Below are positions 47,601-58,761 of a stretch of 64,000 nt of DNA, in pieces. Each line of letters starts with the position of its first letter. Position 1 is the first letter of the stretch. The position numbers and the translations under genes are program-made. The DNA lies in assembly GCA_004835665.1 (NCBI GenBank), contig RBKR01000009.1, forward strand, positions 682,001 through 746,000, given 5' to 3'. This stretch comes from Phoma sp. XZ068. Lineage: Eukaryota; Ascomycota; Dothideomycetes; Pleosporales; Didymellaceae. Under the pieces are notes generated by a model, which was not told where the DNA came from, did no database searches, and saw only the letters and a program-made list of their open reading frames with translations.

Positions 47601-49157
47601 TCATTGCGGAAACAGCAACGCGACCATGATTCTCGTAGCCTCAAAGGCGCCCTTCGTCCGTAACAGCGCGCTGAACGTCTCTGGGATCTTGCGAAACGTG
47701 TCGCTCGCATCTGCTTCTTTCCATACTGCGGGCACGGCACACTCCACGTCAACATTCGACTCTGCTTCGCCTGTCCAGTCGAATACAATGCGCCAATTGA
47801 TCTTTAGCAGCACATGTTTGTCTTGGAGGATGAACAAATCCCGCCCGAGGTGGCGACTGAGATCCTTTCGCGAGAGGGTGGAGGATTTTCCACCGGTGGT
47901 TGGTAGATTTTCTGTGTCCGCATCTGCCCGCCCTGGGAGTAATCGGGCAAACTCTTTCTCGCACCTGTGCCAGTAGGTGGCCCTCTTCATTGCAATGTCC
48001 CAAAACGAGTCGATGGCCCAACATGCGCTGCCAAGGTCCCTCTCTTTCGCTTTGGTACGCATGAATATACCCAGCCCTTGCTCGGCCCAGGATGGTAGGC
48101 GGAGTATATGCATGTCAGTGACCTCGTTGGACAGACAGTCGATGTTTATAGCCACTTGTGCATTAAGGAGTTTCTGTGGGCCGCTAATGTCGATTATGTG
48201 CCTTTGGTGGACGCGCTTCGAGGAGGGGAGCACCTTGCCTCGTGGCAACCCAAGCTGAGTTGAGAACTTGAAGGACGTGAACATCTCAAGATAAGGCAAT
48301 GGGTCTTGTACGTCTACAGGTTTATGTGACGCGATCGGTTTCTCTGGTCGTTTCTGTTTGGGAGGTGGTATGGCCAAGCTTGAAAATGGTAGGAAAGAGC
48401 ATAGAAGGCTCGAAACCGGCATTGGCTGCTCATCTTGTGCATCTTTTTCGCTGAGCTCACTAACGAACTTGCTGCAGAGTGTCAGTATTATGCTCTGGAC
48501 GCAAAATTAAAGCATAGCTTCTCACATCAGGTCTGCGCGCTGGGCAGGGGGCAAAATATCATCCGCCCCACGTTCTTGTTCGGCTGCAATCTCTTTCGTA
48601 CATCTCGACACCTGTGCCTCCAGTTCCTGTACCTCGCGTTGTAACCGTGCCTTCTCTTGCCTTCTCTTCTCAGTCTCAGGATCCAGAGGAGGCTTCTTGG
48701 CCGTCTTCATTTGAACAGTGCCGTCCAATGCTTCGTCTACAAGCGGAGTGAGCTGGTTTTGCTGGACAGCAGGTGCCTTAGCCAGCGGAGATCGTTTGAC
48801 CACACTGGCTGCACGAGGTGGACGTTTGCTTGGCGACGAGAACAATATTCCACGACGTGGGCCCTCTTGTTCTCCCAGACCTCTCTGCGACGGCGTTGCT
48901 GGTAGTTCCGGCTCGTCATCCTCCCTGTCGTTGGGTTCGATAGTGTCTTCGCCCAGCACAAAAGCATGTGCTTCCTTCTCTCGAGCGCGAGCAAGATCGC
49001 GCGGCGGTGTGCGAGTCGGTAGCAGATTAGGATAGTTGCGTGCAAGACTAGCTTTGGTAGGCGATGCGAAAGACGGCCTTCGTGGGGGCTTTCGCAGTGG
49101 GCTGGATGCTTGCACCGGAGAGGACGTCTTCCTGCGCTTTCGAGGTGGTTCGTCCAT
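47601..49157 (-). CDS. Unnamed 500-aa nuclear-type protein with coiled coil, possible kinetochore or replication factor
   Basis: Exons 49157-48526 and 48471-47601 give 500 residues. I start at the ATG 49157, where a basic MDEPPRKRRKTSSP nuclear-localisation-like N-terminus begins; the frame is open further upstream but less protein-like. Residues 15-160 are disordered with repeated SP and TP sites typical of CDK targets. A coiled coil at about 175-205 (EKRRQEKARLQREVQELEAQV) is followed by an ordered alpha/beta C-terminal half ending in INWRIVFDWTGEAESN and KGAFEATRIMVALLF. This layout resembles RWD-type kinetochore subunits such as CENP-O/Mcm21, but I cannot show homology. The promoter has two ACGCG cores, consistent with S-phase expression. 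Confidence 0.7.
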
Positions 49158-49316
49158 AATTATAACCTCCACTGGAGAATGGCGATTGCGAAGTGACGAG
49201 CGTGGTACAAAAGTTGTTTGGTGGTGATGTTGACGATGTCCCTTGACGCGCCTTGACGCGTTGGTCCAGTCGGCGTTCGAGGCAGTTCTTTGCCGAGGCC
49301 GGCTCTGCGGCGCAAA
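49158..49316. promoter_or_regulatory. Bidirectional promoter with tandem MCB-like sites
   Basis: CCTTGACGCG is repeated perfectly in tandem at 49241-49250 and 49251-49260; the second copy completes ACGCGT (49256-49261), the MluI cell-cycle box bound by MBF in yeasts. The region separates the minus-strand coiled-coil gene from the plus-strand OXLD1-like gene. Confidence 0.5.
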
Positions 49317-50239
49317 ATGACGTCTCTCGCAGCCACGCTGCGAGCTTCTAGTCTCTATGACACCTCCGACGATCCCAAGCATGTTACGATAGCATTACAA
49401 CTTCTTGTGTGTATTGTTGCAGTCGCGTCCTCTCTTTCATATGCTATGGCATCACTAGGAAGTCCATTGGCCCTGCGGCGCAACATCTGCACCCTATGTG
49501 CGAAGTCATGGAGCAAGGCCAGATTCGGCTTGCAGAATAGCAATCGGATACAGCGACGCAATAAGTATTACATAGCTCCAGAAGGAGAGCAAGCCAGGCC
49601 ATTAACGGGCTTTTACGCAGGTAAGAGAGCCTTCATTTTGCTTCGGTGTGTTGCTCACAGCCCATAGAAATATTAAAGAAGGGTCCTTCTCAAGCCCCGA
49701 CTCTCTCAAATGATACGTCAACAGACTCAGCTCCTCCCGCCCCACCGACTTCACAGCCAACAGATCCTTCTAAGACTCAGAAGGAGATCACGCTCGAACG
49801 AGCTCGCACTGTTTTTGGTTCGAAGCCAGGTGTAAGAGAACGGAGAATAGAGATCGATGCTGCCTCAAAGGATGTTGCAGGTATCCGCGTACCGCCAAAG
49901 CCAACAGAGCCAGACAATTGCTGCATGTCTGGGTGCGTGAACTGCGTATGGGACATGTATCGTGACGAGATGGAAGAGTGGGCAGAGCAGAGCGCTAAAG
50001 CAAGAGCCGCGATACAAGCTAAGAGAGAGGAAGCGGAGGGTAGCGGAAGCATGGTGGCGGGAAGTTCCAGCCATGTTGCTGGCAGTATGGACGACGATGG
50101 TGGAGGCAGCGATATAAACTGGTCTGGGAGTGAAGGTGAGGAAAAGCTGTTCGATGATATACCGGTGGGTATACGAGAGTTTATGAAGACAGAGAAGAAG
50201 TTGAAACAGCGGCACAAGACGGAGGAGATCCCGAGCTGA
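49317..50239 (+). CDS. Oxidoreductase-like domain protein (OXLD1-like), probably mitochondrial
   Basis: Exons 49317-49620 and 49668-50239 give 291 residues. A second in-frame ATG at 49446 gives 248 residues with an N-terminus rich in Arg, Lys, Ser and Leu and free of acids (MASLGSPLALRRNICTLCAK), a better mitochondrial presequence, so translation may start there. The family core is PPKPTEPDNCCMSGCVNCVWDMY, containing the CC-x3-C-x2-C pattern of the oxidoreductase-like domain (PF09791 type) found in human OXLD1. Biochemical role is unsettled. The C-terminal part is acidic, Ser/Gly rich, and ends with a charged helix. Confidence 0.85.
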
Positions 50240-50382
50240 GTAGAGCATGCATGCGCATATACCCTTGAGAAGCAATTACATCCTCCTTCCGCATCCTTCC
50301 TAAATCCAGACGCCATTGATTCCCCATATGCTCCAATGCAATGCAATTGAGTGCCCTCACAAGCTAATCGTCCTTCAAACGT

Positions 50383-50775
50383 TTAATCGTCGGCGCCAAC
50401 ATCGACACCCTGAGCCCGGAGGTCTGCTCGTGCTTCCTTGATTTGTGTCATCAACTCCGCGTGTGCCTGAGGTACGTCGTTGAAGGTGAAAACTCCCCAG
50501 CCGAGTTTGAAGAGGAGGTATGCGCCGAACGAGATGAGTGCCCAGAAAGGAATCTGTAGTTGCTTAGCTTGGACAACTTATTCGAGTGATTGAGTGTCAT
50601 ACCACAGGGACAATCTCCTTCTGGATCTTCTCGGGGAAAGAAACGAGCTCCATGAAAACCGCGAGGTAAAGCTACACATCATTAGACATGGGTCCAGGGG
50701 TGTATGTTCAGGAGGGGCTCAGCGTACGGAGGTCAGGAGCATCGCAATGCTGATGGTCTGTTGTGCGCGCGTCAT
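50383..50775 (-). CDS. DPM3: DPM3, subunit 3 of dolichol-phosphate mannose synthase
   Basis: Three small exons, 50775-50728, 50671-50603 and 50553-50383, all phase 0, give 95 residues (human DPM3 is 92). Two hydrophobic segments (ISIAMLLTSLYLAVFMELV and IPFWALISFGAYLLFKLGWG) are followed by the conserved TFNDVPQAHAELMTQIKEA and ADLRAQGVDV tail. DPM3 tethers the catalytic subunit DPM1 to the ER membrane, supplying mannose for N-glycans, O-mannose and GPI anchors. The exons are too short to stand out as ORFs, so it is easily missed. Stop codons of DPM3 and the OXLD1-like gene are 143 bp apart, convergent. Confidence 0.93.
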
Positions 50776-51132
50776 CTTGGCGGTAGATGGACTCTCGGGT
50801 GTTCTAAGGAGGGTATACGGTGAGTTGTGTGCAGAAGCTTGGTGCTTTGTCGTCGTGGAAGTTGTGTTGTTCAGTGTCCAGATCTCCAGGCTTCGAGGAA
50901 GGCGCTAAAGAGATCGCTACCCGTTCGGGCAAGGCTAGCCGGCTCTCACATCAGCCTCACGAACGGACCAATGTCTTACTCACTTTACGCCCCAGTCGCT
51001 TGTCACGTACAGTACGTCCTTGAAACTTGACTCGGAGAAGAAGGCCAGTGCTTAACCACCCGTGCAACTACCAATCTCCAACCCATAGTACTAGACTGTT
51101 GAGCTCGACTTTGATTTCGCTCACCCTAGGCA

Positions 51133-53239
51133 ATGGCAACGGACGGGCAGGATGGGAGGAAATTGACAGATGAAGTAACAGCACTGATTGATCTTGGTCC
51201 GGACGGCTCAAAAGATGTGAATGATTCCCTCAAAGCACTACTTAGCAGCTTGACAACTACTTCCAATACTGGTTCAGTAGAGGAAGGACTGAGGCTGCTA
51301 GGCACAGCTGTTGGAACGCAGAGTAGGCATATCTAATATATCTGGGGATTCAGCTGATCATATCCAGAGGCCTGGCAAACCCCATTCCGAGAAGCAGGCA
51401 TTCTTGACTACGTGCTGCACAATCTTGGCGACGTGAGCATCGCACTGGCGCTTCGCAAACAGTATCTACGGGTAATCGGAAATTGCGTCGCTGACAATGG
51501 TAAATCTGACTATTTTATCCATTTTCAAGGCTGCGAGGCTGATACAAGTTAAAGATAGCAATCGAGAAGTTGTCACCAAAGATATATCGAAGATCGTCGA
51601 CTGCCTTCCGTCGGATGATCTGACACCGATCGCACTTGCAGTACTCTTCAATCTCTGCAACGACTTCGGTATGATCACAACCGTGTTTGACTTTCAGAAT
51701 ACTAAACTCGGCAGATCCCGCCAAAGCTGCAGCTGCGGTCATCAGATTAGATTTCACATTGTCTGGGTACCTTGCTGGCCACCGGATACCGGAGGCCGCA
51801 CTGGACTATGCAACCGAACTTCTTACATGGACCACTGAGAAGCTCACTGCAGCTCAATTCAACGACGATGTATCGCTTGACACATTCGGTGATCTTGTCA
51901 AGGTAACCCTGAACTACGATGAAGATCACTATCACGAGTATGTCGCAATCCTGGTCCACTACCTACAGGATCCCGAATTTCAAGCAAAGGCCGCCACTCC
52001 AGAACTACTCCACGAGCTCATTACTCTGATGCTGGACTTCGAGTCTCGGATCACGTCAGAAGAAGTTGAGGCTGTGTTCGAAGAGCTGGCCATCTCCAAG
52101 AGTACCGAGAAAACAACGACATCAGACAGTACTAACGTGCTTCTTGCGGCCCAACTAATTGGAAACATATCAGCAGTCTCGGCAACGGACTCATTTGCCC
52201 AACACTTCAATGTCAGAAGCCAGGTCATCGAAACCATACGAGCGAAATTAAATACCTCGCCCTCACCGTCTACGATATGCGCCTGCGTTATGCTTGGCAA
52301 CCTGGCAATGTCCGACGAAGTGTGCACAAACATGGTCAAAATCATGGAGCTCCATGTTCCTCTAGCGAAAATATTAACATCAAGCACCAAGCCTGCGCTC
52401 CTCTATGCTGCTGCAGGATTTATGCGTCATCTTACATTCCCTGAAGGGAACAGGACACCACTGGCAGACGCGGGTCTCCTCCAGATTTGCATTGCGTTGC
52501 TGACGCAGACAGATGCTGCTGTCCGCGGTGAGGCAGCAGCAATAATTGGCAAGCTCGTCACCGGTAACTTGCACAACATTGTCAAGGTTGTCTGCGAGAG
52601 GGTCTGTGAAACCGTTGTTCCAGATGCACATCCTGTTGTGGGCGTCGAAGCTGCCTCTGAATCAACAGTCCTCCACCAGATCGTCAAGCAGGCACTCGCA
52701 CCTGCAGGCCCATTGCCTAGTACCGCAATGAAGAATCCAACAATTGAGCTTAGCCGGTCTATCGTCACGATTCTTCGGTTTCTCGGAAGGCCGAGTATAG
52801 AAGACAACGTCGACGCAATTAGGGAGCATATGTTGAATGTCCCTCTGGTCGCGCGACCACTGGCTAAGCTCGTGCGCCAGCGTTTCTACCCCGATGCCAG
52901 ATCCGAAGGACTGCTAGGCCTGGGGCTGATGGCGCAGACACCTCATGGAGCAAAATTAGTGATCGAAGAGATCCAAGAAGACGACAGGTTGCTGGAGGCC
53001 ATCAAAGATTTTGCTGAGGGTAAAGAGGGAGGAGCTGAACAACAAGCTGGCTCTGCTTCGGGGCGAGACTATCAAAACGCAGTCGTTCTTCTGCAAGCGT
53101 TGCAAAACAATTGGGTGAGCATTACCTCGCCGTGGAGGTTGCCGTAGCTAACTTTGTGCAGGACTTGAAGGCCGACTCATCGCTTAAGGATCAGGTCCGG
53201 ACCTTGCAGGAAGAGTTAGGTAGAATGATGGTCCAATAG
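51133..53239 (+). CDS. Armadillo-repeat SmgGDS/Bem4-like protein
   Basis: Exons 51133-51322, 51368-51499, 51549-51668, 51715-53114 and 53162-53239 give 639 residues. The whole protein is made of armadillo-like helices (for example AGILDYVLHNLGDVSIALALR, ICACVMLGNLAMS and LLYAAAGFMRHLTFPEGNR). This is the layout of RAP1GDS1 (SmgGDS) and yeast Bem4, chaperones and exchange-type regulators for Rho and Rap GTPases with C-terminal lipid tails. The final exon encodes a 25-residue charged helix. Assignment rests on fold pattern, so the exact client GTPase is unknown. Confidence 0.8.
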
Positions 53240-53733
53240 TACAGAGAACTGCCAATACGTTGCACGCGTTCACCACAAGGTCAAGGCTGTCAAAGAGTTG
53301 TAATGTTAACATGCCACAACCTCACCATCCACTGTGAAAGTGGATCAGAAGTCAATACACAACCAACCACAACACCTTTATTTGCAACATCGCAGGATCC
53401 CTAACAAATATCTGGCAAATGACAAACGTTTGATTTGAAGTGAATCAGCAAGTGGCAATCTCAGCCTCCGCGTTTGTAGAGAAAGTGTGACGCGGGCGTA
53501 ATCAGCCGCTTCATGATTGGTCAATTGCTTGTCATCAGGTCACTGCGTTGTATGGGAAGGGTCCAGGAACCATTAAGTCGTGCAAGTGAGGGATCTATAA
53601 AGAAGGCATTGTTTGCTGCTTTCGAGGAACATTATCCAGCATTCAATCCCACTACTACTACTCTCAACTCGACTCAATACCATCTCAGCCTCTTATCAAC
53701 CGACCTTCAAGTCACTCTCCACCACCAACAACA
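53240..53733. promoter_or_regulatory. Promoter region of the Cys-rich gene
   Basis: About 490 bases after the armadillo gene stop. TATAAA lies at 53596-53601, 138 bp before the ATG, followed by a CT/CA-rich leader ending ACAACAATGG, a strong fungal start context. No gene seen. Confidence 0.5.
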
Positions 53734-54110
53734 ATGGCCTGCTGCGGACGTAACAACGGCGAGTGCGTGTGCGCCAAGGAAGCAACCTGCTCCTGCGGCA
53801 AGCAACCTGCTCTTCAGTGCAGTATGCCTCTCTTCCTCCATCCGCATCCTTCGTGTAATTACTGCTTTCAGTTTGTGCCAATCACGTGATCACATTGCTA
53901 ACGGATAGTATCAGACTGCGCCAAGGCTGCCGACGAGAACAAGATGCCCACCAACACTTGCGCATGCGGAAAGCGGGCTGAAGGTATGTTGCTAGAGTTC
54001 ACTATTTGCAAGACATTTGTACTGATTACGACGCAGACTCCTGCACATGCGGACGCAGCGAGACCGGCGCTACTTCCAACCTGGAGACCGACTTCACCAC
54101 CAAGAAATAA
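53734..54110 (+). CDS. 76-aa cysteine-rich protein (DUF7871-like, metallothionein-like pattern)
   Basis: Exons 53734-53821, 53915-53983 and 54037-54110 join in phase to give 76 residues with 12 cysteines: an N-terminal CC pair at 3-4 and five CxC pairs (11/13, 19/21, 29/31, 45/47, 55/57). The ACCGRN start, SCGKQPALQCNC core and ACGK/TCGR repeats match a family of small fungal Cys-rich proteins. Dense CxC spacing implies metal (copper or zinc) binding, as in metallothioneins, but this is inferred. The second exon could begin six bases earlier (TAG acceptor); the CAG acceptor gives the family-like CNC. A strong TATA box and start context suggest high or inducible expression. Confidence 0.85.
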
Positions 54111-54916
54111 GTTTTACGCTACCAGTACCAGGAGCTGAGATCAGTTGGGTTGGCCCTGAACAGTATGCTTGAGGACGCTTTCAAATTGAGGCTTAGCGTA
54201 GGAGAGAGCATTGGGCAGGCATCACGGCGTTTGAAGGATGGTTCATGAATTACACTCTGCTACATAGCAGTCTATACCCCACCAATTCATCAAAACATTT
54301 CAAAAAGACTAACAAAACAACTGACATTGCATTATCGTGATCTTTTGACCTTGAAATATCGTGAGCTTGTGAATATTGTATGTACTCTTCTCTAAGACAG
54401 TCACCGGAAGGTCTTGCAGGAAGACGCGATAAACCGAGAATTTGGCTGACCCAGAATGATATGATGCTGGAAGGATGAAGATGTAGTCATTGCATGTACG
54501 GCTATAAATATTCCGGCGCAACGTGTGGTTTGGCTGTCAGTGTGAGGCGCCTTTGATGTTCCAGGGTCTGCTCGGACGCTAAGCTGCTGCCGCTTGAACT
54601 CCACCACGAACCCGCCGCATTGCGCGCATCTTGCATCAAGCTGCACCGCGGCCACCTGCAGCATGCACTATTTGTGCCTCCTCACTAGACACCATCCTCT
54701 CTCACTCTAGAGTTCATGACTGGTGCTCGCTCCTCGCTTCCTCCGACCCCTTTCGCGATCGCACGCCTCTCGTAATCCTCCGCTCTACTCGGCTGCATAA
54801 CCCCTACTTCGAATCGCACGCCGTATCCTCCCAGTTCCACCTCGACGCGGCACCCAGTCCTTACCGGTTTGTCCGGCTATCTTTTCGGCGGCTAAAGCCC
54901 GCAAGCGATTTCCACA
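54111..54916. other. Intergenic, no gene seen
   Basis: About 800 bases. The left part is the 3' UTR of the Cys-rich gene; the right 250 bases are CT-rich leader DNA for AP-2 alpha. No convincing frame. Confidence 0.5.
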
Positions 54917-57900
54917 ATGTCCGTTTCAGCGAAGATGGCGGCGGCGTCAGGCAAAGGAGGGCTGTTCAGTCGGAGCAGCAACTCCGGCGATGTCCCCACT
55001 ATGCGTGGGTTGGTATCCTTCATTGCAGACTTGCGCAATGCTCGAGCAAGAGAACTGGAAGAGAAGCGAATCAATAAGGAATTGGCCAATATACGGTGGG
55101 TGCACCATGCTGGATAGGACGGAACGACAACCGCTGACGCGACATGGCAGACAAAAGTTCAGAGATGGTGGCCTAAACGGCTACCAAAAGAAGAAATATG
55201 TTTGCAAACTTCTGTATATCTACATACTGGGCTGGAATGTTGACTTTGGACACCTCGAAGCAGTTAACCTCATCTCGGCCACCAAGTACTCAGAGAAACA
55301 AATCGGATACCTCGCAGTCACACTGTTCCTTCACGAGCAGCATGAGCTGATACACCTGGTCGTCAACAGTATCAGGAAGGATCTTATGGATCACAATGAG
55401 CTCAACAACTGCCTGGCATTACACGCTATCGCAAACGTGGGAGGTAAAGAGCTGGGTGAAGCCCTGAGTTCTGAAGTCCACCGACTCCTCATATCACCGG
55501 CGTCGAAAGCCTTTGTGAAGAAAAAGGCCGCACTGACACTCCTTCGTCTATACCGCAAGTACCCTGGGATTGTTCAAAACGAATGGGCAGAGCGCATGAT
55601 CTCCCTCATGGACGACCCTGATATGGGAGTAGCGCTTTCCGTCACATCTTTGATCACCGCCTTGGTTCAGGACAACGCAGAACAGTATAAGGGGAGCTAC
55701 GTAAAGGCGGCGAACAGGCTCAAGCGGATAGTCGTGGATAACGAGTGCGCGGAAGGTTACTACTACTACAAAGTCCCGTGTCCATGGATCCTGGTCAAGC
55801 TGCTCAAGCTTCTTCAGTACTACCCACCCCCTGAGGATTCGCACATTCGTAAGCTCGTCCGCGAAGCACTGCAAAAGATCATGGACTCTGCACTGGAGAT
55901 GCCAAAGAATGTACAGCAGAACAACGCGCAGAACGCCGTCCTGTTCGAAGCGATCAACCTAGTCATTCATTTGGACACAGAGCCAGATTTGATGGTGACT
56001 ATCTCTACTCGCTTGGGCAAATTCATCTCATCTCGCGAAACGAACGTGCGATATCTCGGTCTGGAAGCCATGACGCATCTGGCAGCTCGCGGAGAAACAC
56101 TCGACCCTATCAAGAAACACCAGGCTATCATTATTGGATCACTGAGAGATAGGGATATCAGTGTGCGAAGGCAAGGACTGGATCTCCTCTACAGCATGTG
56201 TGATCAGTCAAACGCGCAAGCTATTGTAGGCGAGCTTCTGCGCTACCTCCAGTCTGCTGACTACGCGATACGAGAAGAGATGGTACTCAAGATTGCCATC
56301 TTGACAGAGAAGTATGCCACAGACGTGCAGTGGTACGTTGACATTACGTTGCGCTTGATCGCAATGGCTGGTGATCACGTCAGCGATGAGGTGTGGCAGC
56401 GAGTCATTCAGATTGTGACCAACAACGAAGAGCTGCAGGTCTACGCAGCTCAGACCATCCTGGCATATGTCAAGGCGGACTGCCACGAAACTTTGGTGAA
56501 GATCGGAGGTTATCTTCTTGGAGAATTCGGCCACTTGATTGCCGACAGCAAGGGGTGCAGTCCGATCGAGCAATTCCTGGCAATGAGCGCAAAGATGCGG
56601 GGTTGCTCGTCTAGTACACGAGCAATCCTACTGTCCTGTTATGTCAAGTTTGTTAATTTGTTCCCGGAGATCAAGCCTCAGCTTCTACAAGCCTTCCGTG
56701 CTTACACACATTCGCTCGACTCTGAACTCCAGCAAAGAGCATGCGAGTACCTTGCGCTCGCAACAATGCCTACAGACGATCTACTGCGAACAGTATGCGA
56801 CGAAATGCCACCCTACCCGGAAAGAACATCAGCGCTACTCTCAAGGTTGCACCAGAAGCATTCGACAACCAGTGACAAGCGGACCTGGGTAGTTGGTGGC
56901 AAGGATGCCAACCAGGGAGAAATTGGTCTGGCACGACAGAACTCGACAGCGGGCTTCAAGCGAAGCCAGACAATGCCAGTACAAGGAGATCACAAGGCAT
57001 CTGCAATGAACGGTGCAAATGGCGCAGCTTCGTTGTCGAGCGATCTTGCTGGTCTGGATCTGAATGTGGACACAAATAAGGTTCTCAGCACACCAAACTT
57101 CGCCAGCGCTGCTCATCTGAGCCCAGACTGGGAGATTGGCTACAACCGTCTGTTGTTGCGATCGGAAGGCGTACTCTATGAGGATCAGCAAATCCAGGTC
57201 GGTCTACGGACAGAGTACCGTGGTCAGTTGGGCTGCCTGATCTTCTATTTCACTAATAGGTCATCCTTCCCCATGAACTCGTTCACTACCACACTCGACA
57301 ACAGATCCTCGGACAACCTGAAGACAGACGTCAAGGGCCTACCAGACACAGTGATACAGCCTGAGGGGCAATCACAGCAAACGATTATGTTTGACTGCAA
57401 GAATGTCTTCACAGATGCTCCTACAATCCGCATATCTTGGCTCGCCGGTGCTATGCAAGGCATTACCCTGCAGCTACCGGTGTTGCTCCATAAGTACATG
57501 GAAGGCGCAGAACTCAGCTCCGAGGCCTTCTTCAAGAGGTGGAAGCAGATTGGCAGTGCTCCACGTGAAGCGCAGAGCATCTTCGGTTTGGTCAACAAGA
57601 GCCGCACTATGGACTTAGCATTTGTCAAGAAGGTTGTCGCAGGTTTCAAATGGGGCATTGTGGAGGGTGTTGACCCGAATGGAAAGAACATCGTTGGCGC
57701 AACGGTGCTGCACACGAGTGAGGGCGGCAAGTTCGGGTGTCTGCTGAGGCTGGAGCCCAACTTTGACACTCAGGTACGTTCAAAGATCCACCCAGAGAAG
57801 GTGCAAGCAACTCACAACGAGCAGATGTTCCGCATCACTATCCGTGCGACCGACGAAGCCGTACCACCCGTTCTGATCAAGGCTATGGAGGAGCGCCTGT

Positions 57901-57926
57901 CGCAAGGTATTGAAGGGATGGTGTAG
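54917..57926 (+). CDS. APL3: AP-2 adaptor complex subunit alpha
   Basis: Exons 54917-55095 and 55151-57926 give 984 residues. The adaptin trunk starts with MRGLVSFIADLRNARARELEEKRI and GGLNGYQKKKYVCKLLYIYILG, which carries the basic PIP2-contact cluster, and runs to about residue 600. A short hinge at about 620-690 precedes the alpha appendage: sandwich part (RTEYRGQLGCLIFYFTNRS) and platform part (LPVLLHKYMEGAELSSEAFFKRW). AP-2 links cargo and clathrin at the plasma membrane; in filamentous fungi it also acts at hyphal tips. The initiator ATG follows a CT-rich leader. Confidence 0.95.
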
Positions 57927-58761
57927 GCCAGAGTAGTATTCTTATGGCATTCTCCTTCGTGTACCCAAGTTGTTGTGGGGAGATTGTAGATCTTTGATAC
58001 TGTAATGTTTGTTGGAAAGCATATGCATGGGTGTAAGCTCAAAATCCGTGATTTAGCATGAGCGGCGAAATTGGAGTTGAGTTCAAGCTCATACCCCTGT
58101 CCTTATAGCAATGCAGCATCATGTTTTCTACATTTGAAGGTGGGCCTTAATGCGCCTTAATGATCGATCTTGGTTTGATGTAATGTTAAACTCGGCGGGC
58201 GGAAGGAAGGTTGCTTTAGTGCCATGCAGTCTATTGCGCAAGGAGATCATGTACGTGGAGATGACCGAAAGTCTCCACGATGGTGGAATCCGGTGATGTA
58301 GCTTGGCTCAAGGAGCTTGTTCCGGGGGATACAATGGCGAAAATACTTGGCTTCACAGTAGTCTAGTTAGGACGAAGCGTTGCGAATAACGCAACAGAGA
58401 CATACACGGCTATCGGCGTCGGCGGCCAATTGTCAACCGCAGGTGCAGGTGCAGCCAAGTCAAGGGTGTAGTGATGCTCCTGCTGTAAAGAGCGTGGACG
58501 GCAGCGCACTATCGTACCACCACACCGGTCTGGGATGCGTCCAGAAGAGCGTTGCCAATCCTTGTATGCCCGTTGCTGCACGTCATCTGGGCCAATCACG
58601 CGCGTGGAGAAATGCGGAGGCGAACGGGAGCGAATCTCCGGGTCACGACTCCTCAATTCTGCGCTACGGCTCGTGACCAGAAGACAACAAGTCCTCGCTG
58701 GAACCTCCTGGGTACATCTATACGTGTAGTAAACATCGCAGACGCGCTGCTACACGCCAAA
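57927..58761. other. Intergenic, no gene seen
   Basis: About 830 bases between AP-2 alpha and the regulator gene, both on the plus strand. Only short frames. Holds the AP-2 3' UTR and the regulator's promoter. Confidence 0.5.

Noticed and set aside
57772..57800. Possible intron at a GTACGT inside the last AP-2 alpha exon
   Set aside because: The frame stays open and the appendage sequence continues smoothly, so splicing is not needed.
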